Source of the DNA: JAJRXR01 sp041402005
GTDB taxonomy: Bacteria > Planctomycetota > Phycisphaerae > Phycisphaerales > UBA1924
NCBI GenBank assembly: GCA_041402005.1
Contig: JAWKTB010000001.1
Span: forward strand, 124,001-188,000
Length of the DNA stretch: 64,000 bases
Direction: 5' to 3'
Shown: positions 34,054-42,847 of the stretch, piece by piece
How the letters are laid out: each line of letters begins with the position of its first letter
How positions within the stretch are numbered: the first letter of the stretch is position 1
Notes under the pieces: model-generated
Told to the model about the DNA's origin: nothing
What the model saw: only the letters and a program-made list of their open reading frames with translations
The model's database searches: none
Made by a program: the position numbers and the translations under genes

Positions 34054-35358
34054 ATGCCTACCCACGCCCCCGACCCCGTCATGGACATCCTCCGCGCCGC
34101 CGACACCGAGGTCGCCGACATCGTCGCCGCCGAGGCCCGTCGCCAGGAGACGACGATCGAGCTGATCGCCAGCGAGAACCACGCCTCGCCCGCCGTCATG
34201 GCCGCCGCCGGCACCGTGATGACCAACAAGTACGCCGAGGGGTACCCCGGGCGTCGCTACTACGGCGGGTGCGCCCAGCACGACGCGATCGAACGCCTCG
34301 CCCAAGACCGCGCCAAAAAACTCTTCGGATGCTCCTACGCCAACGTCCAGCCCCACTCGGGCGCCCAGGCCAACATGGCCGCCTTCATGGCGACGATGGA
34401 GCCGGGTGACACCTTCGCCTCGCTGATCCTCAAGGACGGCGGGCACCTCTCCCACGGCATGAAGATCAACTTCTCCGGCATCTTCTACAACCCCGTCCAC
34501 TACGCCCTCCACTACGACAAGAACCACCCCGAGCACGAGCGGATCGACTACGACTCCGTGCGAGCCGTCTGCCGCGAGCACAAACCCAAGGTCCTGCTCT
34601 GCGGCTACTCGGCCTATCCACGCGTGATCGACTTCGAACGCTTCCGAGAGATCGCGGACGAAGTGGGGGCCCTGCTGGTCGCCGACATCGCGCACATCGC
34701 GGGCTTGGTGGCCGCCGGAGTCCACCCCAGCCCCTTCCCTCACGCCCACGTCGTCACGACCACCACGCACAAATCCCTCCGCGGCCCGCGCGGCGGCATG
34801 ATCATGACCAACGACGAGGAGCTCTCGAAGAAAATCAACAAGGCCCTCTTCCCAGGCGTCCAGGGCGGGCCGCTCATGCACATCATCACCGCCAAGGCGG
34901 TCGCACTCGGCGAGGCTCTCGACCACGATTTCAAGACCTACCAGCAGCAGGTCGTCACCAACGCCCGGACACTCGCCGCCGCCCTGGCCGCCCACGGCTA
35001 CCGCATCACCTCCGGCGGCACCGACAACCACCTCATGCTCGTCGACCTTACCGCCCGCGACGCCAACCTCACCGGCAAGGACGCGGAAGGCTGGCTCGAG
35101 CGCGCCGGCCTCATCACCAACAAAAACGGCATCCCCGACGACCCGCGCTCGCCGATGGTGACGTCGGGCCTGCGCCTCGGCGCGCCCGCGACCACGACCC
35201 GCGGCTTCAAGGAGGCCGAGATGCGCGAGGTCGCCGCCTGGATCGACCGCGTCCTGGGCGCGGGCCTCGAGGGCGAGGACAAGCTCGCCAAGACGGCCGA
35301 GACCGTTCGCACCGAGGTCAAGGATCTCTGCGCCCGCTTCCCGCTCCCGCACGTCTGA
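34054..35358 (+). CDS. glyA: Serine hydroxymethyltransferase
   Basis: 434 residues, PLP enzyme that converts serine and tetrahydrofolate to glycine and methylene-tetrahydrofolate. Motifs: ELIASENHASPAVM near the N-terminus, NKYAEGYPGRRYYGG, VQPHSGAQAN, ADIAHIAGLVAAG and the PLP lysine in TTTTHKSLRGPRGG. Length and order are normal. The conserved N-terminus and the TAGACT box 5 nt upstream fix the ATG and suggest a leaderless message. A small dimeric-barrel gene follows after 24 nt. Confidence 0.97.
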   Translation: MPTHAPDPVMDILRAADTEVADIVAAEARRQETTIELIASENHASPAVMAAAGTVMTNKYAEGYPGRRYYGGCAQHDAIERLAQDRAKKLFGCSYANVQPHSGAQANMAAFMATMEPGDTFASLILKDGGHLSHGMKINFSGIFYNPVHYALHYDKNHPEHERIDYDSVRAVCREHKPKVLLCGYSAYPRVIDFERFREIADEVGALLVADIAHIAGLVAAGVHPSPFPHAHVVTTTTHKSLRGPRGGMIMTNDEELSKKINKALFPGVQGGPLMHIITAKAVALGEALDHDFKTYQQQVVTNARTLAAALAAHGYRITSGGTDNHLMLVDLTARDANLTGKDAEGWLERAGLITNKNGIPDDPRSPMVTSGLRLGAPATTTRGFKEAEMREVAAWIDRVLGAGLEGEDKLAKTAETVRTEVKDLCARFPLPHV

Positions 35359-35382
35359 CGCCGAGCGATCGGAGGGCAGCGC

Positions 35383-35679
35383 ATGACCTACGTGATCGTC
35401 TGGCGTTTCCGCCCCGACGCCGGAAGTATTGACGCGTTCGTGCGCGCCTACGACGCCGATGGTGACTGGGCACGGTTCTTCGCGACCGGCTCGGGCCATG
35501 TCGGGACCGAACTGGTCGATCTGGGTGACGGGTCGTTCCTCACCATCGACCGCTGGCGGACGCGTGAAGACCACGCCCGTTTCCTGAGCGCGAACGCCAA
35601 GGCCTACGAGGCCCTGGACCAACGCTTCGCCCACCTGTGCGCCCACGAGGAACGCCTCGGCGAAGGCGAGACCCGCTGA
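35383..35679 (+). CDS. Small dimeric alpha/beta-barrel-like protein
   Basis: 98 residues. The pattern MTYVIVWRFRPDAGSIDAFVRAY, FLTIDRWRTREDHARFLSA is that of small ferredoxin-like dimeric alpha/beta-barrel proteins such as ABM-type monooxygenases, although no conserved catalytic residue can be assigned. GGAGG lies 7 nt before the ATG. It is 24 nt after glyA and may be co-transcribed. Confidence 0.7.
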   Translation: MTYVIVWRFRPDAGSIDAFVRAYDADGDWARFFATGSGHVGTELVDLGDGSFLTIDRWRTREDHARFLSANAKAYEALDQRFAHLCAHEERLGEGETR

Positions 35680-35737
35680 CCCCTGGCAACGAACCCTCAG
35701 CGCACGCGAGGGGGCTCCCTCGTCGTCAGAGCGCACG

Positions 35738-35764
35738 AAAAGCCCCCGGCTCGCGCCGGGGGCT
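35738..35764 (-). terminator. Rho-independent terminator, convergent region
   Basis: A perfect 10-bp stem (35741-35750 with 35755-35764), TCGC loop and a T-run on the minus strand. It best serves the minus-strand gene ending at 35819 and may also slow plus-strand transcription. Confidence 0.8.
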
Positions 35765-35818
35765 CGTCAAGAAAAGTCAAGCTCTGACTCAGAACTCAGG
35801 ACTCTGTCCTGATTCTTC

Positions 35819-36427
35819 TCACGGCGCCGCGATCCCCGGCACGCCGCCGCTCACCGCCGCCTCCGCCGCCGGCCACAGCCAGCCGAAAATCCCCGCGGTC
35901 AGCAGCGAGAAGACGACGCCGTCGACGGCGCTGAAGAACAGGTACCGCATCGGCTTGAGCTGGAACGTGTTGTGCCCCAGCGAGCCGAAGACGTACCCGA
36001 GCACGCACCCCGTGCCGACGATGCGGAACACGTCGAGGTACGCCGCGCCCGCCGGCAGCGCGTGTGATGCGAGGTACGCGACGAACACCGTCACCAGGAA
36101 GAACTCGACGAAGATCGTCCCGAGGCACTTGGGAAAGCTCGGCATCGCCTTGGGCACGACGATGAACGCCCACGGCCCCTTCTTCAGATGCTCCTTGAAT
36201 GCCTCCGACTTCATCTTCTCCTTGTCGTTGCCACACCCCGGGAGGTAGTACATCCCCGCCTCGGGCTTGGTCTCCTCCAGCGCCCGCGTCATCGGGCCCT
36301 CGTCCTTGAACGCCTTCATGTCCGCCTTGTGATACGGCAGCGCCATCCAGATGATCGAGCTCGCAATGAACACGACCACCGTCGAGATCACGATCGGCAG
36401 CCACAGGTCCAACAGTTCCACTTGCAT
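35819..36427 (-). CDS. Conserved membrane protein of unknown function
   Basis: 202 residues, four to five helices: residues 8-30, 103-123, 130-150 and 165-190. The opening LWLPIVISTVVVFIASSIIWMALPYHKADMK and the internal YYLPGCGNDKEKMKSEAFKEHL look conserved and occur, as far as I recall, in planctomycete and acidobacterial hypothetical proteins. ATG 36427 has AAGGGG 8 nt upstream; the longer frame above it is a shadow. It is divergent from the CHAD gene. Confidence 0.75.
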   Translation of the reverse strand: MQVELLDLWLPIVISTVVVFIASSIIWMALPYHKADMKAFKDEGPMTRALEETKPEAGMYYLPGCGNDKEKMKSEAFKEHLKKGPWAFIVVPKAMPSFPKCLGTIFVEFFLVTVFVAYLASHALPAGAAYLDVFRIVGTGCVLGYVFGSLGHNTFQLKPMRYLFFSAVDGVVFSLLTAGIFGWLWPAAEAAVSGGVPGIAAP

Positions 36428-36609
36428 GCAATTCCCCTTCGGCACGCCCCGTCCCTGGGGCGGGTGAACGACGCATCCTGCCCCGGGGCCATGCCCCGCG
36501 TCAAGCCGGGGGCCGGGCGCGCGGGGGCCCCGACCGCCGATTCCGCCCGAGGACAGGTGATTTCCCGTGACCGGCGCTCCCCGATCGGCTACGTATCTCC
36601 TCCGGGGAC

Positions 36610-37506
36610 ATGCCCTACCGCATCGATCCATCCAGGCCGCTCGCCGACGAGGTCCGGCGCATCGCGGGCGAGCAGCTCGGGCGCGCCCTCGACGCCATCG
36701 ACTCCTCCAGCGAGGACGACGGCGTCGACCCGGTGCACCGCGTCCGCGTCTGCGCCAAGCGGCTCCGAGCGATGCTCCGCCTCGCCCGCGCGCCGATGGG
36801 CGACGCGTTCGGGGCGGAGAACGCCGTCGTACGCGACGTCGCCCGCTCGCTCGCCGCCGCCCGCGACGCACAGGTGGTCCTCGACGCGTTCGACTCGCTC
36901 TTGCCCGCCGACGGGCTCACGCCCGATCTGTGCGTGCTGCGCGCCACGCTCGACGCGCAGCGCGACCTCGAGGCGGCGGGGATCGAGGACTCGAGGGGCG
37001 CGCTCGCCGCGGCGAGACCGCCCCTCGAAGCCGCGCTGGCGCGTGTCCCCGACCTTCCGGTCGATGACCTGCGGATCGACGACGTCTGGCGCGAGTTCGC
37101 TTCGACGTACCGACGCGCCCGCCGGGCGATGCGCGACACCCTGGCCGATCCCGCCCCCAGCCACTCGCACGAGTGGCGTTCCTGGGCGAAGCGCCACTGG
37201 TACCACGTCCGCCTCATGAGCCAGGCTTCTCCCAAGGCGATGCGTGAGCGGGCCAGCCGCCTCGAACGCCTCACGGAGCGTCTGGGACGCCGCCACGACC
37301 TCGACATGCTCCGGGCCCGCCTGACGGACCCCGACGGCCCTCTGCACGCCCTGGAGGGCGCCGAATGGGCTCTGGTCCGCCTCGACAAGGCGGCAGGGCG
37401 TCTGGCGATCCGCAGCGCCCGCGAGGGCCTGCGCTTGTTCTCGGACAAGCCGAGCGAGCTCGCCCGCCCGCTCGCGTCCAGGTGGGCGCGTCGGGCCGCC
37501 CGCTAG
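36610..37506 (+). CDS. CHAD-domain protein
   Basis: 298 residues, all helical. The CHAD signature is visible twice: VHRVRVCAKRLRAMLRLAR with RSLAAARDAQVVL, and WAKRHWYHVRLM with RLERLTERLGRRHDLDML. The conserved histidines and arginines form a basic channel that binds polyphosphate in known members. There is no CYTH domain, so it is a stand-alone CHAD protein and not a triphosphatase. No polyphosphate kinase gene is close. Confidence 0.88.
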   Translation: MPYRIDPSRPLADEVRRIAGEQLGRALDAIDSSSEDDGVDPVHRVRVCAKRLRAMLRLARAPMGDAFGAENAVVRDVARSLAAARDAQVVLDAFDSLLPADGLTPDLCVLRATLDAQRDLEAAGIEDSRGALAAARPPLEAALARVPDLPVDDLRIDDVWREFASTYRRARRAMRDTLADPAPSHSHEWRSWAKRHWYHVRLMSQASPKAMRERASRLERLTERLGRRHDLDMLRARLTDPDGPLHALEGAEWALVRLDKAAGRLAIRSAREGLRLFSDKPSELARPLASRWARRAAR

Positions 37507-37639
37507 CGTCCGTCCGCGCGGCCTGCGCGCCCTGCGCCGCCCGACGCGCGACGATCCGCGCCATGGGGAGTTCACTCCACTGGCCCGCCCCGAGCGCCGG
37601 GGCATGCTTGGCTGGACAATCGAAGAAGGAGAGATAGAG

Positions 37640-37819
37640 ATGCGGACATCACCCAGCACCCCGCGCGCCCCCGAGAGTCGTTCCAGCCCCCGCCCCGACT
37701 TCTTCCCGGGCTGGACAGGCCCGTTCCGCAAGCCCCGCCCCGTCGGGCGCGACCTGTGCGTCGCCTGCGCCTGCCTGACCATGCTGCTCTACGCGGCCAG
37801 GGCGCTCGGCTACGTCTAA
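37640..37819 (+). CDS. Small protein with C-terminal membrane segment
   Basis: 59 residues. A proline- and serine-rich N-terminal half leads to a short hydrophobic C-terminal segment (CVACACLTMLLYAARALGY). An excellent AAGGAGA ribosome-binding site 8 nt before the ATG, followed by an intact frame, is the main reason to accept it. The function is not known; two cysteines three residues apart sit at the membrane edge. Confidence 0.6.
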   Translation: MRTSPSTPRAPESRSSPRPDFFPGWTGPFRKPRPVGRDLCVACACLTMLLYAARALGYV

Positions 37820-37865
37820 GACGGAATCGTTCTGACGATCTCGACCCGCGGGAGACCCGTCGCGC

Positions 37866-38483
37866 TCAGTCGGACTTCTCGTGGTGGAAGGCCGGCATGA
37901 CGTCGAGGATCTCGTCGACCAGCCCGTACTCGAGCATCTCCTTGTCGTCGAGCCACAGGTTCCGGTCGCAGTCCTTGGTGATCTTCGCCTTGGGCTGCCC
38001 GGTCATCTCCGCGTAGAGGTCGTAGATCCGCTCGCGCAGGCGGAGCATCTCCTTCGCCTCGATCTCGAGGTCGGTCGCCTGGCCCTCCATGACCCCCGAG
38101 AGCAGGGGCTGGTGGAGCAGGTTTCTCGCGTTCTTGAGGGTGTAGCGCTTGCCCTTCGTGCCGCAGGACGCGATCACCGAGCCCATCGACGCCGCTTGGC
38201 CGATCACGTAGGTGCAGACGTTGGGCTTGATGTAGCGCATCGTGTCCACGATGCCCAGCCCCGCCGTCACGCTCCCGCCGGGCGAGTTGACGTAGACATG
38301 CACGTCCGCCTCGGCGTCCTCGTTGGCGAGGAACAGCAGCTGCGCCACGATCAGGTTGGCCATCTCGTCGCCCACCGGGCCGGCGACGAAAATGATGCGG
38401 TCCTTGAGCAGGCGCGAGTAGATGTCGTACGAACGCTCGCCGCGTCCGGTCTGCTCGATGACGATCGGAACCAGGTACGACAT
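37866..38483 (-). CDS. clpP: ATP-dependent Clp protease proteolytic subunit, second copy
   Basis: 205 residues. Self-compartmentalised serine protease that degrades proteins delivered by ClpX or ClpA/C. Catalytic serine in GQAASMGS, histidine in NLLHQPL, aspartate in KDCDR; the N-terminal loop LVPIVIEQTGRGERSYDIYSRLLKDRII is the canonical form. GGAGA lies 7-8 nt before the ATG. It lies 79 nt downstream of the other clpP and both are on the same strand. Confidence 0.96.
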   Translation of the reverse strand: MSYLVPIVIEQTGRGERSYDIYSRLLKDRIIFVAGPVGDEMANLIVAQLLFLANEDAEADVHVYVNSPGGSVTAGLGIVDTMRYIKPNVCTYVIGQAASMGSVIASCGTKGKRYTLKNARNLLHQPLLSGVMEGQATDLEIEAKEMLRLRERIYDLYAEMTGQPKAKITKDCDRNLWLDDKEMLEYGLVDEILDVMPAFHHEKSD

Positions 38484-38562
38484 GGCTGGTGGCTCTCCGT
38501 CTGTGGACCGGGGCTCGTCGGCCCCGGGGGTGTGCGTGTCCGTGCGCTCGATTCGAAAGAGG

Positions 38563-39162
38563 TCAGAGGGCGCTCTTGCCCGGGATCTCCTTGGGCGGCT
38601 GGCTGAGCACCTCGTCCACCAGCCCGTACGCCTTCGCCTCCGGGGCGTTGAAGTACCGGTCCCGCTCCCCGTCCGCCTCGATCTGCTCGACCTTCTGCCC
38701 CGTGCACTCGGCGAGGATCTCGTTGATCGCCCGCTTCGCCTTGATGATCTGCTCGGCCTGGATGCGGATGTCCTCGGTCTGGCCCGTCACTCCCCCGTAG
38801 GGCTGGTGGATCATCACCTTCGCGTGGGGCAGGATGAACCGACGCCCCTTGGCGCCGGCGGCCAGCAGCACCGCCGCCCCCGAGTACGCCCGCCCGATGC
38901 AGTACGTCGCGACGCTGCTCGAGAGGAACCGCATCGTGTCGAAGAGGGCGAGCGTGTCGTCCACGCTCCCGCCCGGGGAGTTGATGTAGAAGTTGATCTC
39001 CTGAGCCCGCCTCTGGTTCTCCAGGTAGAGCATCTGCATCATGACGCGCGAGGCGGACGCGTGGTTGATCTCGCCGACGAGGAAGACGATCCGGTTCTCG
39101 AGCAGGAGCTCGTCGATCGTCATCTCGCGGGTGCGCTGGTAGGTGACGTTGGCTGCCGGCAT
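38563..39162 (-). CDS. clpP: ATP-dependent Clp protease proteolytic subunit, first copy
   Basis: 199 residues. Catalytic serine in GRAYSGAA (GQAASMGA reads GRAYSGAA but the serine is kept), histidine in VMIHQPYGG, aspartate in EADGERDRYF. The N-terminus MPAANVTYQRTREMTIDELLLENRIVFL differs from the canonical processing region of the downstream copy, so the two may form a mixed ring. AAGG lies before ATG 39162. A TATCAT box on this strand lies near 39299-39304. Confidence 0.93.
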   Translation of the reverse strand: MPAANVTYQRTREMTIDELLLENRIVFLVGEINHASASRVMMQMLYLENQRRAQEINFYINSPGGSVDDTLALFDTMRFLSSSVATYCIGRAYSGAAVLLAAGAKGRRFILPHAKVMIHQPYGGVTGQTEDIRIQAEQIIKAKRAINEILAECTGQKVEQIEADGERDRYFNAPEAKAYGLVDEVLSQPPKEIPGKSAL

Positions 39163-39526
39163 GGGTCCTTCCCGCCTCCCCCGTGCTCGCGCGCCACGTA
39201 AGTCGTGGCGACTCAAGGGCTCGCGTGGCCGGGGGGTCGGGCCGGCGCGCCCCGCGTGGCTGGTCTTCGCCCGTTCCATCGGACGAACGCCCTCGGGGCA
39301 TGATAGGAGCCGCCCAAACGGGCGCAACTGAGCCCAGCCAGATCCCAGTCAGAGAGGGGAGGATGGCCCGGACGGGCTCGATCGTGCGCTTTGCCGTAGG
39401 GGTTGGGGACCACTAGAGTTGCCGTCCACGACCCCCGGGCCGCGTCTGGTCGCCCCGCCGGGCCGCCGTCCAACACCCGTGCCGCCCGGACCGACCCCGG
39501 CAAGACTGCCCCGGAGATCCAGCTTC
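39163..39526. other. Intergenic region between divergent clpP and phosphoesterase genes
   Basis: 364 nt with no supported gene. It holds the probable clpP promoter (TATCAT, minus strand, near 39300) and a TAGAGT box at 39414 pointing toward the phosphoesterase gene. Nothing else stands out. Confidence 0.5.
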
Positions 39527-40312
39527 GTGCCCACCGCGGTCATCAGCGACATCCACGGCAACGCCGCCGCCCTCCGCGCCGTCTTCGCCGACATCGCCAA
39601 GCGCGGGGTCGACCGCATCATCAACCTGGGCGACGTCGTGGGCTACGGCCCCGACCCGCTGGAAGTGATCGACATGGTCCGCGAGCGCTGCGCCTGGACC
39701 CTGATGGGCAACCACGACTTCGCGGTGCTCTACGAGCCGACCAACTTCAACGCCGCCGCCGAGTCGAGCGCCTACTGGACGCGATCCCGCCTCGACGCCG
39801 AGCCCGACGACGCGCTCCGCGCCGAGCGCTACGACTTCCTGGGGCGCCTCAAGGTCCGCGTGCTCGAGCGTCTGCCCGACGCGAACGGCTCGCCCCCGAT
39901 CCTCGCCGTCCACGCCTCGCCACGTCGCCCCATCAACGAGTACATCTTCCCCGACGACGCGATGGACGCCCCCGACAAGCTCGAGGCCATCTTCGAGCGC
40001 GTCGAGCGCATCGCCCTCGTCGGGCACACCCACGTCCCGGGCGTCTTCACCGACGAGCCCGACTTCTACCCGCCCACCGAGCTGGGTGACGGCGGCGCCT
40101 ACAAGTTCCTCGACGACGAGAAGGCCATCATCAACGTCGGCTCGGTCGGCCAGCCCCGCGACGAGGACCCTCGCGCCAGCTACGCGGTGCTCTACCCCGA
40201 CCGCGTCGAGTTCTTCCGCGTCGAGTACGACGTCCAGTCCACCGCCGACAAGATCCGCGCGATCCCCGAGCTGCACGACTGGCTCGCCGAGCGTCTCTTC
40301 CGAGGGCAGTAG
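39527..40312 (+). CDS. Metallophosphoesterase (YfcE/Pcc1735-like)
   Basis: 261 residues. Motifs in order: ISDIHGNAAAL, NLGDVVGYGPDPLEVI, LMGNHD, VHASPRRPINEYIF and VGHTHVPG. The GDVVGYGPDP phrase is characteristic of a bacterial group of uncharacterised diesterases. The GTG at 39527 begins right at the first conserved strand and has GGAG about 10 nt upstream. yidC follows after 42 nt. Confidence 0.88.
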   Translation: MPTAVISDIHGNAAALRAVFADIAKRGVDRIINLGDVVGYGPDPLEVIDMVRERCAWTLMGNHDFAVLYEPTNFNAAAESSAYWTRSRLDAEPDDALRAERYDFLGRLKVRVLERLPDANGSPPILAVHASPRRPINEYIFPDDAMDAPDKLEAIFERVERIALVGHTHVPGVFTDEPDFYPPTELGDGGAYKFLDDEKAIINVGSVGQPRDEDPRASYAVLYPDRVEFFRVEYDVQSTADKIRAIPELHDWLAERLFRGQ

Positions 40313-40354
40313 CCCGCCGACCCGGTCCGCGAAACCCGAAGCCAAGCAAGGACG

Positions 40355-42616
40355 ATGGCCAAGAAGCCCAACACGCTGCTGAGAGTCGCCGTCCCCCTCG
40401 CGATCCTGGGCGGGGGTCTCGCCCTCGCGATCGCGATCGCGGTCCGCCCGCCGACGACCTCCAAGCCGACGACCCAAGGCGCCCAGTCGAGCGCTCCCTC
40501 GACGACCCCGGACGCCTCGACCCCAAGCGAAACGCCCGGCGTCGACGCGCCAACGCCTGTCGAGCCCCGCGAGACCGCCGACACAACGCCCTCGACGCCC
40601 CAGGCCATCGAGGGTCTCCACGCCCGCCCCGTCGAGGGCCAGGGCGATCTCCGCCCGCTCGGCTCGCTCGAGGAGGTCGACCGCACCGAGCTCTACGTCG
40701 TCTTCTCCCCCTTCGGCGCCGGCGTCGAGACCCTCAAGCTCACCCACGACTACAAGACCGTCGAGAAAAAGGAGCATGTCGAGCTCCAGCGCGCCGTCAC
40801 CGGGCGCGAAGGCGCCGCCATCCCCTTCGGCCTGGCCAAGGTCACGATCAACGGGTCCGACGTCCCCCTCGGCGGCGCGGTCTGGCGACAGGACGCTTCC
40901 GACCCGGGCCTCTTCACCGCCGAGATCGAGGACGCCGACGGGAACCTCGTCGCCCGCATCACCCGCCACTTCGTCCTCGTCCCGGGCTCGTTCAACCTCC
41001 GCATCGACCAGCATCTCGACAACCTCACCGACGCCCCGATGACGGTCGTCTGGACCCAAACCGGCCCGATCGATCTCGAGAAGCCCCGCTCGACCTACGG
41101 CGGGGACAAGCGCCGCATCCGCTACGGCTACTTCTTCCCCCCCGAGAAGCAGGGCGCCAGCGCCACCGTCACCGCCGACAGCCGCCTCACCTCCCGCATG
41201 GGCATCTTCGGCCCACGCGACAAGGCCTCGGGCAAGTACGCCCTCGACGACGCCGTCTGGCCCAACCGATGGAGCGAGCAGGACGACCTCCACCTCGTCT
41301 GGGTGGGCCTGACCGACCGGTACTTCGCCGTCGTCGCCCACACCCCCGTCGACCCGGCCTCCCCGCCCACGACCGCCGACGCCAAGTTGTTCACCAACGC
41401 GCAGACCGTCAAGCGCCTCATGCTCAACCGGTCCTCGCAGATCAAGGACCAGGAGTTCCCGCCGACCATCGTCCTCCAGCTCACCAGCGCCCCCCAGACG
41501 GCGCCCGCAGGCGGCGCGTGCGACGCCTCCATCGGCGTCTACGCCGGTCCCATGGACCCGCGTCAACTCGACGCCGACCCCATCGCCTCGTCCCTGGGCA
41601 TCAACGACATCGTCGTCTACAACTTCGGCTCGCTCTGCGCCGCCTGCACCTTCGGCTGGCTCACCCACGTCCTCCTCTTCATCCTCCGCACCCTCCACAT
41701 GCTCACGCAGGACTGGGCGCTGGCCATCATCCTCCTCGTCGTCGTCGTCCGCACGTGCCTGCACCCGATCACGCGCTGGAGCCAGATCCGCATGCAGCGC
41801 TTCGGCGCCCAGATGCAGTCCATGGGCCCCAAAATCAAGAAGATCAAGGAGAAGTACGCCGACGACCCCAAACGCGCCCAGCAGGAGCAGGCCAAGCTCT
41901 GGAAGGAGGAGGGCATCAGCCCCGCCGGCATGCTCGGGTGCTTGCCCATGTTCCTCCAGAGCCCCGTCTGGATCGCCCTCTACGCCACGCTCTTCTTCGT
42001 CTACGACCTGCGCCACCAGCCCGCGTTCTACGGCGTCTTCCAGAAGATCTCGGGCGGGCACTGGCACTTCCTCGCCGACCTCGCCAGCCCCGACGCCGCC
42101 ATCCCCATCCCCGCCTCCTGGCACTTCAGCTTCTGGATCTGGGGCACGGTCACCTCCATCAACATCCTCCCCTTCATCCTCGCCGGCGTCTTCTTTGTCC
42201 ACCAGAAGTACCTGACGCCCCCGACCAGCGCCACCATGACCCCCGAGCAGGAGCAGCAGCAGAAGATCATGCGGGTCATGATGGTCGTCATGTTCCCGCT
42301 GTTCATGTACGCCGCCCCGTCGGGCCTCGCCCTCTACTTCTGCACCAACTCCTCGCTCGCGATCGTCGAGAACAAGTGGATCCGGGCGCACATGAAGAAG
42401 CACGACCTCCTGAACGTTGACAAGATCAAGGCGGACAAGGCCCAGAAGAAGCAGTCCGGCTTCCTCGCCCGCCTCATGCAGATGGCCGAGCAGCAGCGGG
42501 CCGCCCGCACGGGCCGCCCCGCCGACTACGGCACGGGACGCGCCGGACGCAACATGTACCGCCGCCAGTCCAAGAAGAACACCCCCACGAGACGCTACAA
42601 GAAACGCGACAAGTAA
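40355..42616 (+). CDS. yidC: Membrane protein insertase YidC
   Basis: 753 residues, inner-membrane insertase. N-terminal membrane anchor (12-31), a Pro/Thr-rich linker, a large periplasmic beta domain (about 90-400), and the five-helix insertase domain starting near residue 440 with WALAIILLVVVVRTCLHPIT, the SMGPKIKKIKEKYADD coiled loop, and GMLGCLPMFLQSPVWIALY. It is longer than E. coli YidC (548), mainly in linkers. The C-terminus is basic. AAGGA lies 4 nt before ATG. Two palindromic repeats follow immediately. Confidence 0.96.
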   Translation: MAKKPNTLLRVAVPLAILGGGLALAIAIAVRPPTTSKPTTQGAQSSAPSTTPDASTPSETPGVDAPTPVEPRETADTTPSTPQAIEGLHARPVEGQGDLRPLGSLEEVDRTELYVVFSPFGAGVETLKLTHDYKTVEKKEHVELQRAVTGREGAAIPFGLAKVTINGSDVPLGGAVWRQDASDPGLFTAEIEDADGNLVARITRHFVLVPGSFNLRIDQHLDNLTDAPMTVVWTQTGPIDLEKPRSTYGGDKRRIRYGYFFPPEKQGASATVTADSRLTSRMGIFGPRDKASGKYALDDAVWPNRWSEQDDLHLVWVGLTDRYFAVVAHTPVDPASPPTTADAKLFTNAQTVKRLMLNRSSQIKDQEFPPTIVLQLTSAPQTAPAGGACDASIGVYAGPMDPRQLDADPIASSLGINDIVVYNFGSLCAACTFGWLTHVLLFILRTLHMLTQDWALAIILLVVVVRTCLHPITRWSQIRMQRFGAQMQSMGPKIKKIKEKYADDPKRAQQEQAKLWKEEGISPAGMLGCLPMFLQSPVWIALYATLFFVYDLRHQPAFYGVFQKISGGHWHFLADLASPDAAIPIPASWHFSFWIWGTVTSINILPFILAGVFFVHQKYLTPPTSATMTPEQEQQQKIMRVMMVVMFPLFMYAAPSGLALYFCTNSSLAIVENKWIRAHMKKHDLLNVDKIKADKAQKKQSGFLARLMQMAEQQRAARTGRPADYGTGRAGRNMYRRQSKKNTPTRRYKKRDK

Positions 42617-42618
42617 CT

Positions 42619-42673
42619 CCCCTCCCCCGCTCCCAGCGGGGGAGGTGTCGAGCAACGCGAGACGCAGGGGGTC
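42619..42673. repeat. Dispersed palindromic repeat, family B copy 1
   Basis: The CTCCCCCGCT/AGCGGGGGAG hairpin followed by a GAGACGxAGGGGGTC tail. A second copy, about 85% alike over 55 nt, is inside rimO at 47612-47666. Confidence 0.85.
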
Positions 42674-42691
42674 TTCCGTCCTCCGCGCCTC

Positions 42692-42736
42692 CCTCCCTCT
42701 CCCCTCCGGGGAGAGGGCCGGGGTGAGGGGCTCCCG
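42692..42736. repeat. Dispersed palindromic repeat, family A copy 1
   Basis: CTCTCCCC / GGGGAGAG hairpin followed by GGCCGGGGTGAGGGGCTC. Copy 2 is at 45944-45988 with only a few differences. Confidence 0.85.
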
Positions 42737-42835
42737 TCCTCCCTCCTGTCTTTCTCTTCCACCTTCTTCCACCCGAGGCTTCGAGGACTCAGCCTCGGCG
42801 TCTCCCCCGACGCGCCACCTTCCAACCGGCTCATC

Positions 42836-42841
42836 TACCCT
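42836..42841 (+). promoter_or_regulatory. -10 box TACCCT, leaderless promoter of mnmE
   Basis: Six nucleotides before the GTG at 42848. The preceding repeats lie upstream of the box. Confidence 0.5.
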
Positions 42842-42847
42842 CCTCAC

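Noticed and set aside
39413..42847. Minus-strand open frame of 1144 codons
   Set aside because: It is the antisense shadow of the phosphoesterase and yidC genes; it is compositionally biased (Val/Gly/Asp/Glu runs) and has no start site or motif.
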